In this document: piece after piece, positions 1 through 7,420 of the stretch
Position numbering within the stretch: position 1 is the first letter of the stretch
Layout: each line of letters opens with the position of its first letter
Assembly: GCA_910574895.1 (NCBI GenBank)
Contig: CAJTDQ010000001.1
Span: forward strand, 124,001-188,000
Length of the DNA: 64,000 bases
Reading direction: 5' to 3'
DNA from: Eubacteriaceae bacterium
GTDB taxonomy: Bacteria; Bacillota; Clostridia; Lachnospirales; Lachnospiraceae
The notes under the pieces: model-generated
Told to the model about the DNA's origin: nothing
Seen by the model: the letters and a program-made list of their open reading frames with translations, nothing else
The model's database searches: none
Made by a program: the position numbers and the translations under genes

Positions 1-168
1 CCGGTACAGGTTAATGGTAAGACAAAGGCTGTGGTAGAAGTATCAGCCGATATTTCAAAAGATGATGCAATTGCTGCAGGAAAAGAAGCAATCGCAGATA
101 AATTAACAGGAAATATTGTTAAGGAAATCTATGTGCCGGGAAGAATTATTAATCTGGTAGTAAAATAA
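1..168 (+). CDS. leuS: leucyl-tRNA synthetase, C-terminal end (partial)
   Basis: The window opens inside an ORF whose last 55 residues read VQVNGKTKAVVEVSAD and end with EIYVPGRIINLVVK. This matches the C-terminal editing/anticodon-side tail of bacterial LeuRS, where a VQVNGK strand and a VPGrlvNIVv ending are characteristic. The enzyme charges tRNA-Leu in the cytoplasm. Only the tail is here, so nothing can be said about the catalytic motifs. A terminator-like hairpin follows 10 bases after the stop. Confidence 0.88.
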   Translation, partial: PVQVNGKTKAVVEVSADISKDDAIAAGKEAIADKLTGNIVKEIYVPGRIINLVVK

Positions 169-178
169 GATATGTAAG

Positions 179-228
179 AGGAGATTCCGTAATAAGCGTA
201 TGCTTGTTATGGAATTTCTTATTTTATT
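179..228 (+). terminator. terminator after leuS
   Basis: A 15-bp stem (183-197 with 202-216, including G-U pairs, loop GTAT) is followed by TTTCTTATTTT. It is placed just after the leuS stop. Confidence 0.7.
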
Positions 229-271
229 AATATAGGAAAGTTCGTAAGCGAACTCTTTGTTAAAAGATTTT

Positions 272-297
272 TTGTTATTTTAATAACAATATATAAT
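272..297 (+). promoter_or_regulatory. palindrome next to a -10 box, possible Rex-like operator
   Basis: TTGTTATT-TT-AATAACAA (272-289) is a perfect inverted repeat that ends 2 bases before a TATAAT (292-297). The clostridial Rex operator is usually given as TTGTTAAnnnnTTAACAA; this site differs at two symmetric positions. A Rex gene is present at 16665, but binding is only an inference. It lies upstream of the frameshifted secreted gene at 342. Confidence 0.35.
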
Positions 298-341
298 AAA
301 GCGGGATTATTATATATAAAAGAAAGCCAAGGAGGAGCGTT

Positions 342-1995
342 ATGAGAAGATTATCTGAATTAACAGTATGCATTGTTTTTTTTTATTGTTCGGAGTATTA
401 TCAGGAGGTAATGAAATATATGCAGATGAAAATAGGAATCCTTTACTAGAGGGTGTGTCAATTGTTGGACCGGATTATACGTATGAATATAAGAAAGAAA
501 TCACATTTACGTTGAAAAAAGATGGGGAAGATATCAATTCATATGAAAAAGAGAGTGAATATGAAAAACTTCACTATACGTGGAGTTCTGATAATGAAAA
601 TGTGGCAAAGTTTGTAGGCACAGATACGTATTATTTTTTGGGATGTATTGGGACAAATTATCCGGTTTTAAAACGTCCGAATTATTTTCAAATAAATAGT
701 GGAACAGCAGTTATTTCATGTACCATTTCTGATGATGAGGGAAATAAGGTTATATTATTAAAAAAGTTGATTGTATTAAAGGAAACGCCGATAAAAGAAT
801 TACAGTTCGGAAAGTGTAAGTTAACAAAAGAAGATTTGAATGCAGATAGTGGTACTATCTATACAAATGATATTGCTCAAAATATGAAAGTTCAACTTAA
901 ATTGGAAGAGGGGTGGAAATTGAAATCTGAAAGTCTTATATCTATTGATACAAAAAAAGATTATGTTTTTAATGTGTCTGTAGAAAATAAAAGAACAAAG
1001 CAGGAGTTCTGTTATCGGTTAAATATAAATAGATATATAGTGCATAAAATTTCACTTAAAAATTTAAAACCAGGATGCACTTTTGTTAAAAGAGAAAAAA
1101 TCAGACGGCTTATACCAAGTTATTATGATTTTTATGCATTGACTATTGAATATGATAAGAATTCCCAATTGAATGATGAAAAAACTTTTAAAGATGGTAA
1201 TGATTTAGTAAACAAATTAATAGAGTATTATGGTTATAATAAAAATTTGGTAGAATATAAAAATGGAGAACTCATTTATAAGGAAACGGCGTCCATTGAG
1301 CCATGGGTATATTGTACAACAAAAGAAGAATTGAATAATGCAAAAGAGGATGCTAAGGCGAGAAATGAGTTTTTACGGGGACTTAGAATTGTGGGACCTG
1401 ATTATGTATATGCTATCGAAGGTACTGCAAAATTTTATTTGGATAGGGCAGGAAAATACGGCTTGACAGGGTATACAAAAAAAGACATTGAGGAAACATA
1501 TGATACATTTTCTTATAAATGGAAATCAGGTGATTTGACAGTGGCTGAATTTGGTAAAATAATAGAAAGCAACAGTTCAGCATTGAAAGATATTCATATA
1601 TTAAAAGTTGATTCGGGAACAGTTGTACTTCGCTGTAAAATTACAGATAATCATGGAGAGTCTGTAACACTGATGAAAAAGGTTAGAATTTTAAAGGGGC
1701 GTCCAATAAATAATTTGAAAGTAGGAGCATATAAACTCAAAAAAGCAGAACTTAAGTCAACAAAATGTCAGCATATAATTTATACGAAAAAAATAAAGTG
1801 AAGTTAAAAATGAAATTGTCTAAAGGCTGGAAAGTGAAAGCAATAAAGGTATATCAGGGAAAACGTAGAAAAAATATTACAAAAAAAAAGATGTTTGCTA
1901 TAAAGCCAAAGAAGAAGTATAAAGTATTTATATCTCTGGTTTATGTAAAACGAGGACAGGAATTTAAATACGAGTGTAAAGTTAAAAGAAATTAA
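342..1995 (+). pseudogene. secreted two-repeat protein, interrupted by two frameshifts
   Basis: A gene of unknown function read in three pieces. The start is ATG 342, six bases after an AAGGAGGAG ribosome binding site, giving MRRLSELTVCIVFF; a run of nine T (376-384) then shifts the frame, and adding one T restores LLFGVLSGGNEIYADE, which completes a signal peptide. The main frame runs to a stop at 1799-1801, where a run of seven A (1787-1793) shifts the frame again; one more A joins it to a lysine-rich tail ending at 1995. The mature product would hold two copies of a ~170-residue unit, each starting IVGPDY and ending in a K-GWK-V strand, with WSSD/WKSG motifs resembling bacterial Ig-like folds. 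Both breaks sit in homopolymers, so decay, phase variation or base-calling error are all possible. Confidence 0.7.
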
Positions 1996-2068
1996 TGAAA
2001 GATAAATAATTAATATAAGAGACTGCTTGAGATTGTTTCAGGTCTTTTGCGGACTTAAATATTGAAAT

Positions 2069-2120
2069 CCCTCAAAACAGAAATTTAGATAAAAGTGTCT
2101 GTTTTGAGGGATTGTTTTGC
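2069..2120. terminator. bidirectional terminator between convergent genes
   Basis: A 12-bp perfect stem CCCTCAAAACAG / CTGTTTTGAGGG (2069-2080 with 2099-2110) lies between the plus-strand secreted gene and the minus-strand gene ending at 2127. Confidence 0.7.
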
Positions 2121-2126
2121 AAAAAA

Positions 2127-2423
2127 TTATGTTCGCTTTTTTTTAGATAAAGAATTTACAATCTGCTTAACCATATCTATTCGTTTTATTTCTTCAGGTG
2201 TCATATCTTCTTTCAAAACATTAAGAATCAGGTCTGTCTCAGCATTGGTAAAATTAATTCCTTTTTTACCTGCCATATTTGACTGCTGAATAAAGTATGT
2301 AAACATCTGTTTCGGTTCCATACCTTTTGCATCTTCAATAATTTTTGTTAAAATTTCAAGTTTCTCATTAGAAATACCATTTAGTACCGGATCGTCCATC
2401 CACTTATTATTCGTCATAATCAT
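2127..2423 (-). CDS. small conserved-looking protein of unknown function
   Basis: This 98-residue, lysine-rich cytosolic protein starts MIMTNNKWMDDPVLNG and ends SLSKKKRT. I place the start at 2423 because GAAAGGA lies five bases upstream; an in-frame ATG two codons later is equally possible, and reading further upstream would only give methionine/leucine-rich nonsense from the frame opposite the preceding gene. It overlaps the end of the upstream gene by 17 bases, so the two are probably translationally coupled. No domain is recognised. The neighbouring Gly/Cys-rich gene suggests a sporulation-linked role, which is an inference. Confidence 0.6.
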   Translation of the reverse strand: MIMTNNKWMDDPVLNGISNEKLEILTKIIEDAKGMEPKQMFTYFIQQSNMAGKKGINFTNAETDLILNVLKEDMTPEEIKRIDMVKQIVNSLSKKKRT

Positions 2424-2952
2424 TGAATCCTTTCTCATAGTTGTTATTTGATGAATTTGTCTCGTCATTTTCATCAAACAAATTATTCTCATTTTCATGG
2501 AAAGTATCTTCTTCATTTTCATCTGAAGAAGTATCAGTATTTCCACTAAAAGCAGAAATATCTTCCTCTGTAGATGGAGGTGTATCACCTCCAAAAGCAG
2601 AACCCATAAATGCACTCATCATATCTTCGTTCATATCCATTCCGTTCATTGCTTCCATCATATCCATCATTCCTTTTAAGTTTTCGAAGGTTTCACGTGT
2701 GTCATCGCCTAAAAAGTCAATGATATCCTCTAACATGCCTTCCATTCCCTTATGCTTGTCAGCATTCGTTGCAGCAAGAGAAAGGTTAGAACTTATGTTC
2801 ATAGCATTCTGCAATTCCCTGAATTTGATAAACATTCCGATATATTTTCCCATAGGACTATCAATGTAGGGAATTACAGCCTTGATTATCTGCATTGTCT
2901 GGTTTGTTACCATAGAATCAAATTTTGTTTGTTTCATTTGGTTGTTGTCCAT
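2407..2952 (-). CDS. acidic low-complexity protein, possibly sporulation related
   Basis: About 181 residues from MDNNQMKQTKFDSM. The first ~75 residues form an ordered-looking helical part containing AVIPYIDSPMGKYIGMFIKF; the middle is methionine-rich (MMDMMEAMNGMDMNEDMM) and the last ~60 residues are a Ser/Asn/Asp/Glu-rich disordered tail. The start at 2952 has GGAGG 11 bases upstream; an upstream in-frame ATG at 2976 lacks a ribosome binding site. No signal peptide or membrane segment is seen. The pattern of a folded N-terminus and an acidic tail is common among small spore-associated proteins of Clostridia, but I do not recognise a named family. Confidence 0.6.
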   Translation of the reverse strand: MDNNQMKQTKFDSMVTNQTMQIIKAVIPYIDSPMGKYIGMFIKFRELQNAMNISSNLSLAATNADKHKGMEGMLEDIIDFLGDDTRETFENLKGMMDMMEAMNGMDMNEDMMSAFMGSAFGGDTPPSTEEDISAFSGNTDTSSDENEEDTFHENENNLFDENDETNSSNNNYEKGFNDYDE

Positions 2953-2994
2953 CAGGCTGTAATCCTCCATTAACATTGATGCATCTGTGGTTAA

Positions 2995-3022
2995 TTAAGT
3001 CTATGCCTGAACATAGACTTAA
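2995..3022. other. 11-bp perfect inverted repeat upstream of the 2952 gene
   Basis: TTAAGTCTATG (2995-3005) pairs exactly with CATAGACTTAA (3012-3022), loop CCTGAA. It sits between the Cys-rich gene and the next minus-strand gene, with no T-run on either side, so it may be a terminator without a tail or an operator. Confidence 0.45.
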
Positions 3023-3134
3023 ATGCTAATACATAAAAGTAAAATTAAAAAATTAATATTACTCACATCGTATGAGTACAACATACTGGTCAGCAGACAC
3101 TGTACGTCATATTCATAAAAGTCGTTGTTGTCAA

Positions 3135-3371
3135 CTAGCAACCACAACCGCAGCCGTTACCGTTTCCACCAAAGATTCCGTTTCCACAGCCACAGCAGCT
3201 AAATAAAATGAATAACCAGATTATTGATGAACAGCAGTCGCCGCCACCGAAAAATCCATTTCCATTACCACATCCGCCACAGCAGAATAAAAGAATAAGA
3301 ATTAAGAAGAAACAGTTATTATTTCCTCCATCACAACCGCATCCGCAGTTTGTTGCTGCTAAATCACTCAT
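3135..3371 (-). CDS. Gly/Cys-rich spore-coat-type protein (high-cysteine HCB family-like)
   Basis: A 78-residue protein starting MSDLAATNCGCGCDGG. It alternates Cys/Gly/Asn-rich blocks (GCGCDGG, CCGGCGNGNG, CCGCGNGIFGG, ending CGCGC) with two short hydrophobic stretches (CFFLILILLF and SIIWLFILFS). This is the pattern of short proteins annotated in Clostridia as chorion-class high-cysteine proteins, probably cross-linked into the spore surface. The start at 3371 has AAGGAG seven bases upstream; longer readings lack a binding site. A sigma-K-like promoter lies just upstream. A spore role is inferred from composition and promoter, not demonstrated. Confidence 0.7.
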   Translation of the reverse strand: MSDLAATNCGCGCDGGNNNCFFLILILLFCCGGCGNGNGFFGGGDCCSSIIWLFILFSCCGCGNGIFGGNGNGCGCGC

Positions 3372-3402
3372 ATTTAATCTCCTTAAATATTTACTTACAC
3401 TA

Positions 3403-3429
3403 AATAATATGAGATACAGCATGTCTTGT
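3403..3429 (-). promoter_or_regulatory. sigma-K-like promoter of the Cys-rich gene
   Basis: On the minus strand AC (3429-3428) is followed after 16 bases by CATATTATT (3411-3403), close to the Bacillus sigma-K consensus AC-N16/17-CATAnnnTA. It is about 32 bases upstream of the start codon. AT-rich DNA gives such matches by chance, so this is a suggestion. Confidence 0.4.
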
Positions 3430-3442
3430 TTACAATTTTTTT

Positions 3443-3688
3443 AACAGTTCAGCCAGCAGCTCGAATCCACTTCGTTGATTCTCGCTGATTTGGCTCGTAT
3501 ATTTCCAACAGTTCAGCCAGCAGCTCGAATCCACTTCGCTACTTCTCGCTGATATGGCTCGTATATTTCCAACAGTTCAGCCAGCAGCTCGAATCCACTT
3601 CGCTGCTTCTCGCTGATATGGCTCGTATATTTCCAACAGTTCAGCCAGCAGCTCGAATCCGCTTCGCTGCTTCTCGCTGATTTGGCTC
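3443..3688. repeat. tandem direct repeat, four 64-bp units
   Basis: Units begin at 3443, 3507, 3571 and 3635 with AACAGTTCAGCCAGCAGC; the spacing is exactly 64 bases each time. The last unit is cut at about base 54. Units are nearly identical, with changes clustered in the CGCTGCTTC part. Each can fold on itself: AGCC pairs with GGCT and AGCAG..CGAA with TTCG-CTGCT around a TCCAC loop. Its GC content is well above the flanks. There is no ORF that uses it convincingly. Confidence 0.9.
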
Positions 3689-3689
3689 A

Positions 3690-3772
3690 CCATATGATAC
3701 AGAATAAATATAGCAAATTGCCTGCAAGCAGTCATTTGCTATATTTATTCTGTATCGCATGGCTGAACTGTT
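3690..3772. repeat. long perfect hairpin closing the 64-bp repeat array
   Basis: Bases 3696-3718 and 3734-3756 are a 23-bp perfect inverted repeat (GATACAGAATAAATATAG...). Pairing continues outward with G-U-like differences (ACCATAT against GCATGGC). At 3761-3772 GGCTGAACTGTT is the exact reverse complement of the AACAGTTCAGCC that opens every 64-bp unit, so the whole block 3443-3772 has 12-bp terminal inverted repeats. Confidence 0.85.
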
Positions 3773-3861
3773 GGCATATATTAAATTAGAAATCGAAAGA
3801 AATGACGAATAAATCAAATAGAGATTTAAAGATTTCTATTTAAAATATCAGGAGGCAGGAT

Positions 3862-4761
3862 ATGAGAAAAGTGAGAATGGACTTGGGAATAGATAGAATA
3901 CACATGGAAGGAATAACAGGGGATGGTGTGGTAGTAGCCGTTTTGGACAGTGGTATTAGTACACATCCTGATTTTGGAGACAGGATTATATATTTTAAAG
4001 ATTTTATCAATGGAAGACAATCGCCTTATGATGATGAAGGACATGGCACTCATGTGACAGGCATTATTTGTGGAAATGGAAAATTATCAAGGGGGATGAT
4101 GAAGGGAATTGCTCCCCAAACAAAAATCGTGGCATTGAAAGTTTTAAATGAGAAAGGAATGGGAAAAGAACGTGATGTGATAGAAGGACTGCATTGGATT
4201 GTAGATAATGGAAGGGATTATGGAATTAATGTTGTAAATATCTCTTTTGGAACGCTGGGAAATGATAAAGAAGAAAATAAAAGACTATTAGATGAAGTAG
4301 AACTGCTTTGGGATTTAGGATATGTAGTAGTGGCAGCGGCAGGAAATAACGGTCCGGGACCAAGTTCCATATCTACTCCAGGAGATTGTAAAAAGATTAT
4401 AACAGTAGGAGCTGATAATGACAATTTAAAGATGATTGTAAACGGTAAAGTCACATATCATTATTCAGGGAGAGGACCGACAAAGCAATGTATTTTAAAA
4501 CCGGATATTGTAGCTCCGGCTAATGGAATTTTCAGTTGTTGTAATCTTTGGGAAAAAAGATATTTGTATGTGGCAAAGAGTGGTACTTCCATGGCTACAC
4601 CAATTGTTACAGGAGGAGCCTGCCTTATGTTAGAGAAAAATAAGAATTTATCAAATGCTGAATGTAAAAAAATCATAAAAGCTACAGCGGATGATATGAA
4701 AATGGACAGAAACAGACAAGGCTGGGGAAAGATAAATATTATGAAAGCGCTTAACACTTAA
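3862..4761 (+). CDS. subtilisin-like serine protease, intracellular/AprX type
   Basis: A 299-residue S8 peptidase with a complete catalytic triad: Asp29 in AVLDSGI, His61 in GHGTHV and Ser243 in SGTSMATP, plus the oxyanion asparagine Asn162 in AAAGNNGPG. There is no signal peptide or propeptide; the mature domain begins almost at once (MRKVRMDLGIDRIHMEGITG), as in AprX-like and intracellular subtilases. It should act in the cytoplasm or in the mother cell. The start is supported by AGGAGG about seven bases upstream. A small hairpin (3816-3841) sits just before that site. The gene stands alone between the repeat array and icd. Confidence 0.9.
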   Translation: MRKVRMDLGIDRIHMEGITGDGVVVAVLDSGISTHPDFGDRIIYFKDFINGRQSPYDDEGHGTHVTGIICGNGKLSRGMMKGIAPQTKIVALKVLNEKGMGKERDVIEGLHWIVDNGRDYGINVVNISFGTLGNDKEENKRLLDEVELLWDLGYVVVAAAGNNGPGPSSISTPGDCKKIITVGADNDNLKMIVNGKVTYHYSGRGPTKQCILKPDIVAPANGIFSCCNLWEKRYLYVAKSGTSMATPIVTGGACLMLEKNKNLSNAECKKIIKATADDMKMDRNRQGWGKINIMKALNT

Positions 4762-4786
4762 AAATAAAAAAAATAAATCGATTTTA

Positions 4787-4815
4787 TTTACTTTATGCCT
4801 GATTTGGCTTATAAT
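4787..4815 (+). promoter_or_regulatory. promoter of icd
   Basis: TTTACT (4787-4792), 17-base spacer, TATAAT (4810-4815), about 40 bases before the icd start. Confidence 0.6.
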
Positions 4816-4856
4816 TTACGAGGATACTACAGGCTTAATTTTTAGGAGGAAACAAC

Positions 4857-6065
4857 ATGGAAAAGATTAAAATGACAACTCCATTGGTAGAGATGGACGG
4901 AGATGAGATGACAAGAATTCTTTGGAAACTTATCAAAGATGAACTGTTATTACCATTCGTAGATTTAAAGACAGAATACTATGATTTAGGATTAGATTAC
5001 AGAAACGAAACAAATGATCAGGTTACATTTGACTCAGCTGAGGCTACAAAGAAATATGGTGTAGCTGTAAAATGTGCTACAATCACACCAAATGCTGCAA
5101 GAATGCCTGAATATAACCTAAAAGAAATGTGGAAGAGCCCTAATGGAACTATCAGAGCAATTCTTGATGGTACTGTATTTAGAGCACCAATTATTGTAAA
5201 AGGTATTGAGCCATATGTAAAGAATTGGACAAAGCCGATTACAATTGCAAGACATGCTTATGGTGATGTATACAAGGGAGTTGAAATGAAGATTCCTGCA
5301 GCGGGAAAGGCTGAATTAGTATATACAAATGAAGCAGGAGAAGAAACAAGAGAAACAATTCATGACTTTGATGGAGCCGGTATCATTCAGGGAATGCATA
5401 ACTTAAACGGTTCTATTGAAAGTTTTGCCAGAAGCTGCTTTAATTTTGCACTTGATACAAAGCAGGATTTATGGTTTGCAACAAAAGATACGATTTCAAA
5501 GAAATACGACCATACATTTAAGGATATTTTCCAGGAAATTTTTGATGCAGAGTATAAAGAAAAGTTTGATGCTGCAGGTATTGAATATTTCTATACATTG
5601 ATTGATGACGCAGTAGCAAGAGTTATGCGTTCAGAAGGTGGATATATCTGGGCATGTAAGAACTATGATGGAGATGTTATGTCTGATATGGTTGCTACAG
5701 CTTTTGGTTCACTTTCTATGATGACATCTGTTCTTGCATCACCAAATGGCTATTATGAGTACGAAGCAGCTCATGGTACAGTGCAGAGACATTATTATAA
5801 GCATTTAAAGGGAGAAGAGACATCCACAAATCCAATTGCAACAATTTTTGCATGGTCAGGAGCTCTCAGAAAGAGAGGAGAACTTGATAATCTTCCGGAA
5901 CTTATGGCATTTGCGGATAAGTTAGAGAAGGCTTGTATTAATACAATTGAAAATGGAGAGATGACAGGAGATTTATATCTCATCTCAACATTGGAAAATA
6001 AAAAGAAATTAAATACACACGACTTTATTATGGCGATTAGAAAGACACTAGAAAGTCTTATGTAA
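4857..6065 (+). CDS. icd: isocitrate dehydrogenase (NADP+), IDH1/2-like class
   Basis: A 402-residue enzyme that oxidatively decarboxylates isocitrate to 2-oxoglutarate, supplying NADPH and the carbon skeleton for glutamate. Sequence landmarks are [10 protein letters not shown] and the substrate loop KSPNGTIR (residues 93-100), IIKGIEPYV-like segments, [29 protein letters not shown] for metal and substrate, and [30 protein letters not shown] for NADP. These identify the homodimeric class related to eukaryotic IDH1/2, not the E. coli-type enzyme. Length is normal. The start follows AGGAGGAAACAAC and its own promoter is seen. In a strict anaerobe it likely belongs to an incomplete TCA pathway. 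Confidence 0.95.
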   Translation: MEKIKMTTPLVEMDGDEMTRILWKLIKDELLLPFVDLKTEYYDLGLDYRNETNDQVTFDSAEATKKYGVAVKCATITPNAARMPEYNLKEMWKSPNGTIRAILDGTVFRAPIIVKGIEPYVKNWTKPITIARHAYGDVYKGVEMKIPAAGKAELVYTNEAGEETRETIHDFDGAGIIQGMHNLNGSIESFARSCFNFALDTKQDLWFATKDTISKKYDHTFKDIFQEIFDAEYKEKFDAAGIEYFYTLIDDAVARVMRSEGGYIWACKNYDGDVMSDMVATAFGSLSMMTSVLASPNGYYEYEAAHGTVQRHYYKHLKGEETSTNPIATIFAWSGALRKRGELDNLPELMAFADKLEKACINTIENGEMTGDLYLISTLENKKKLNTHDFIMAIRKTLESLM

Positions 6066-6100
6066 TTTAAAATTATTAATAATAAAAAGGAGAAAATGAT

Positions 6101-7321
6101 ATGAAGAAGATGATGAAAACTTTATTATCTGCCGGAATTTTAGCAGTTATGGTTTTTGCTATGGGGGTTATGGTTTCAGCAGCAAGTCAGGTGCCGGGAA
6201 AGGTAACTGGTGTGAAGCAGACAAATGCAGGCAATTACAGTGTAAGCTTTTCTTGGGATGCACAGTTAACGGACTGTCAATATGACACACAGATAAGCGA
6301 AGATGGTAAGAATTGGTATAATGTAGATGATCAGTTTTATACTGCTGGTACAACAGAATATGTTAATAGTCTGTCAGCAGGAAAGACATATTATGTAAGA
6401 GTAAGCGCTGTAAATAAAACAGATGAAACACATGGTCCATGGTCTGACACAGTTGCAGTTGTTACACGGCCATTAGACCTGAAGGATTTGTATCAGACAA
6501 ATGCTACAAAAACCAGTATTACATTTGGATGGTCAAAGGTTGAGGGAGCAACAGCTTACCAGATATATCAATATATTAATGGTGAATATATCCTAAAAGG
6601 TGAGACTGCGAATACCTCTTTTACGATTTCAGGTTTAAAAAATTCAGGAGCATTACCTTTTACTGCTATTAGAGTAAATCCAATCAGAAGTGCAGGTACA
6701 TATAAAGCTATAGGATATGGAAAGATGTTGTATAGCTCATCATTAAGGCTAATTTCTGATAAGGTAAAAAATGTGAGTATTAAGTATTACTGGAGTTCAT
6801 TAAAAGAGATTAATTTTGGTTTTAATCCTGTCATATATGCAGACGGATATCAGTATCAGCTTTATGATTTGAACGGAAAGAAACCGGTTTCAACGGGTAC
6901 TACATTATCTTATTATAGTACAACTGTTAACAATATTAAGGCAAACAGATTTTATAAATTAAGAGTAAGAGCATATGTAACAGTAAACGGTAAGAAATTA
7001 TACGGAGATTGGTCAGATTTTAATGGATTTGCTTTCCAGCCAAAAGTAACGATTAAAGCTTCAGGAAAAAATGGTTTCAAATTGTCATGGAAAAAAGTAA
7101 AAAATGCAAAAAACTATACAGTTTACATGTCAACATCAAAAGATACAGGTTATAAGAAAATTAAAACATTGAAAAAGACTTCTTTAAAAGTAACAAAGTT
7201 TAAAAAGAAGAAACTTAAAAAAAGAAAACAATATTGGTTTTATGTAGTTGCTAATACAAAAATGGGTAAAAAGACAGTAAAATCAAAAGGTACATTGCGT
7301 TATTGGGCAACAAGATATTAA
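6101..7321 (+). CDS. secreted fibronectin type III repeat protein
   Basis: A 406-residue exported protein. Residues 1-28 form a signal peptide ending VMVSAASQ. At least three Fn3-like units follow: PGKVTGVKQTNAGNYSVSFSW with YYVRVSAVN, a second with TSITFGWSKVEGATAYQIYQ, a third with YGDWSDF, and a last lysine-rich unit FKLSWKKVKNAKNYTVYMS ending KSKGTLRYWATRY. The very basic C-terminal Fn3 is a style shared with the proteins at 44268 and 59021 and may bind wall polymers or be held at the surface by charge. No catalytic domain is seen. It follows icd by 35 bases with an AAAGGAG site and is closed by a terminator. Confidence 0.8.
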   Translation: MKKMMKTLLSAGILAVMVFAMGVMVSAASQVPGKVTGVKQTNAGNYSVSFSWDAQLTDCQYDTQISEDGKNWYNVDDQFYTAGTTEYVNSLSAGKTYYVRVSAVNKTDETHGPWSDTVAVVTRPLDLKDLYQTNATKTSITFGWSKVEGATAYQIYQYINGEYILKGETANTSFTISGLKNSGALPFTAIRVNPIRSAGTYKAIGYGKMLYSSSLRLISDKVKNVSIKYYWSSLKEINFGFNPVIYADGYQYQLYDLNGKKPVSTGTTLSYYSTTVNNIKANRFYKLRVRAYVTVNGKKLYGDWSDFNGFAFQPKVTIKASGKNGFKLSWKKVKNAKNYTVYMSTSKDTGYKKIKTLKKTSLKVTKFKKKKLKKRKQYWFYVVANTKMGKKTVKSKGTLRYWATRY

Positions 7322-7341
7322 TACAATAAAGTTAGATAAAG

Positions 7342-7372
7342 ATGGAAGCGTATTCTTGACGCTTCCATTTTA
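7342..7372 (+). terminator. terminator after the Fn3 gene
   Basis: Stem ATGGAAGCGT / ACGCTTCCAT (7342-7351 with 7359-7368) followed by TTTTAT. Confidence 0.85.
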
Positions 7373-7420
7373 TATGTATAAAATAATGAGGAAAAATAAA
7401 TTACCATAATGGAGTGAACA

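Noticed and set aside
376-384. Programmed ribosomal frameshift at the T9 tract
   Set aside because: There is no downstream stimulatory structure that I can see, and a signal peptide is an unlikely place; phase variation or error explains it better.
2424-2615. N-terminal extension of the 2127-2423 gene
   Set aside because: The extra residues (Met/Leu/Ile-rich) come from another frame of the upstream gene's acidic tail; the binding site at 2423 is better.
3208-3444. Plus-strand frame of 78 codons over the Cys-rich gene
   Set aside because: It is Pro/Gln-rich simply because it is opposite Gly/Cys codons, has no binding site, and the minus frame has a start, binding site and promoter.
3443-3772. 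CRISPR array
   Set aside because: The 64-bp units abut each other without unique spacers, and no cas genes are near.
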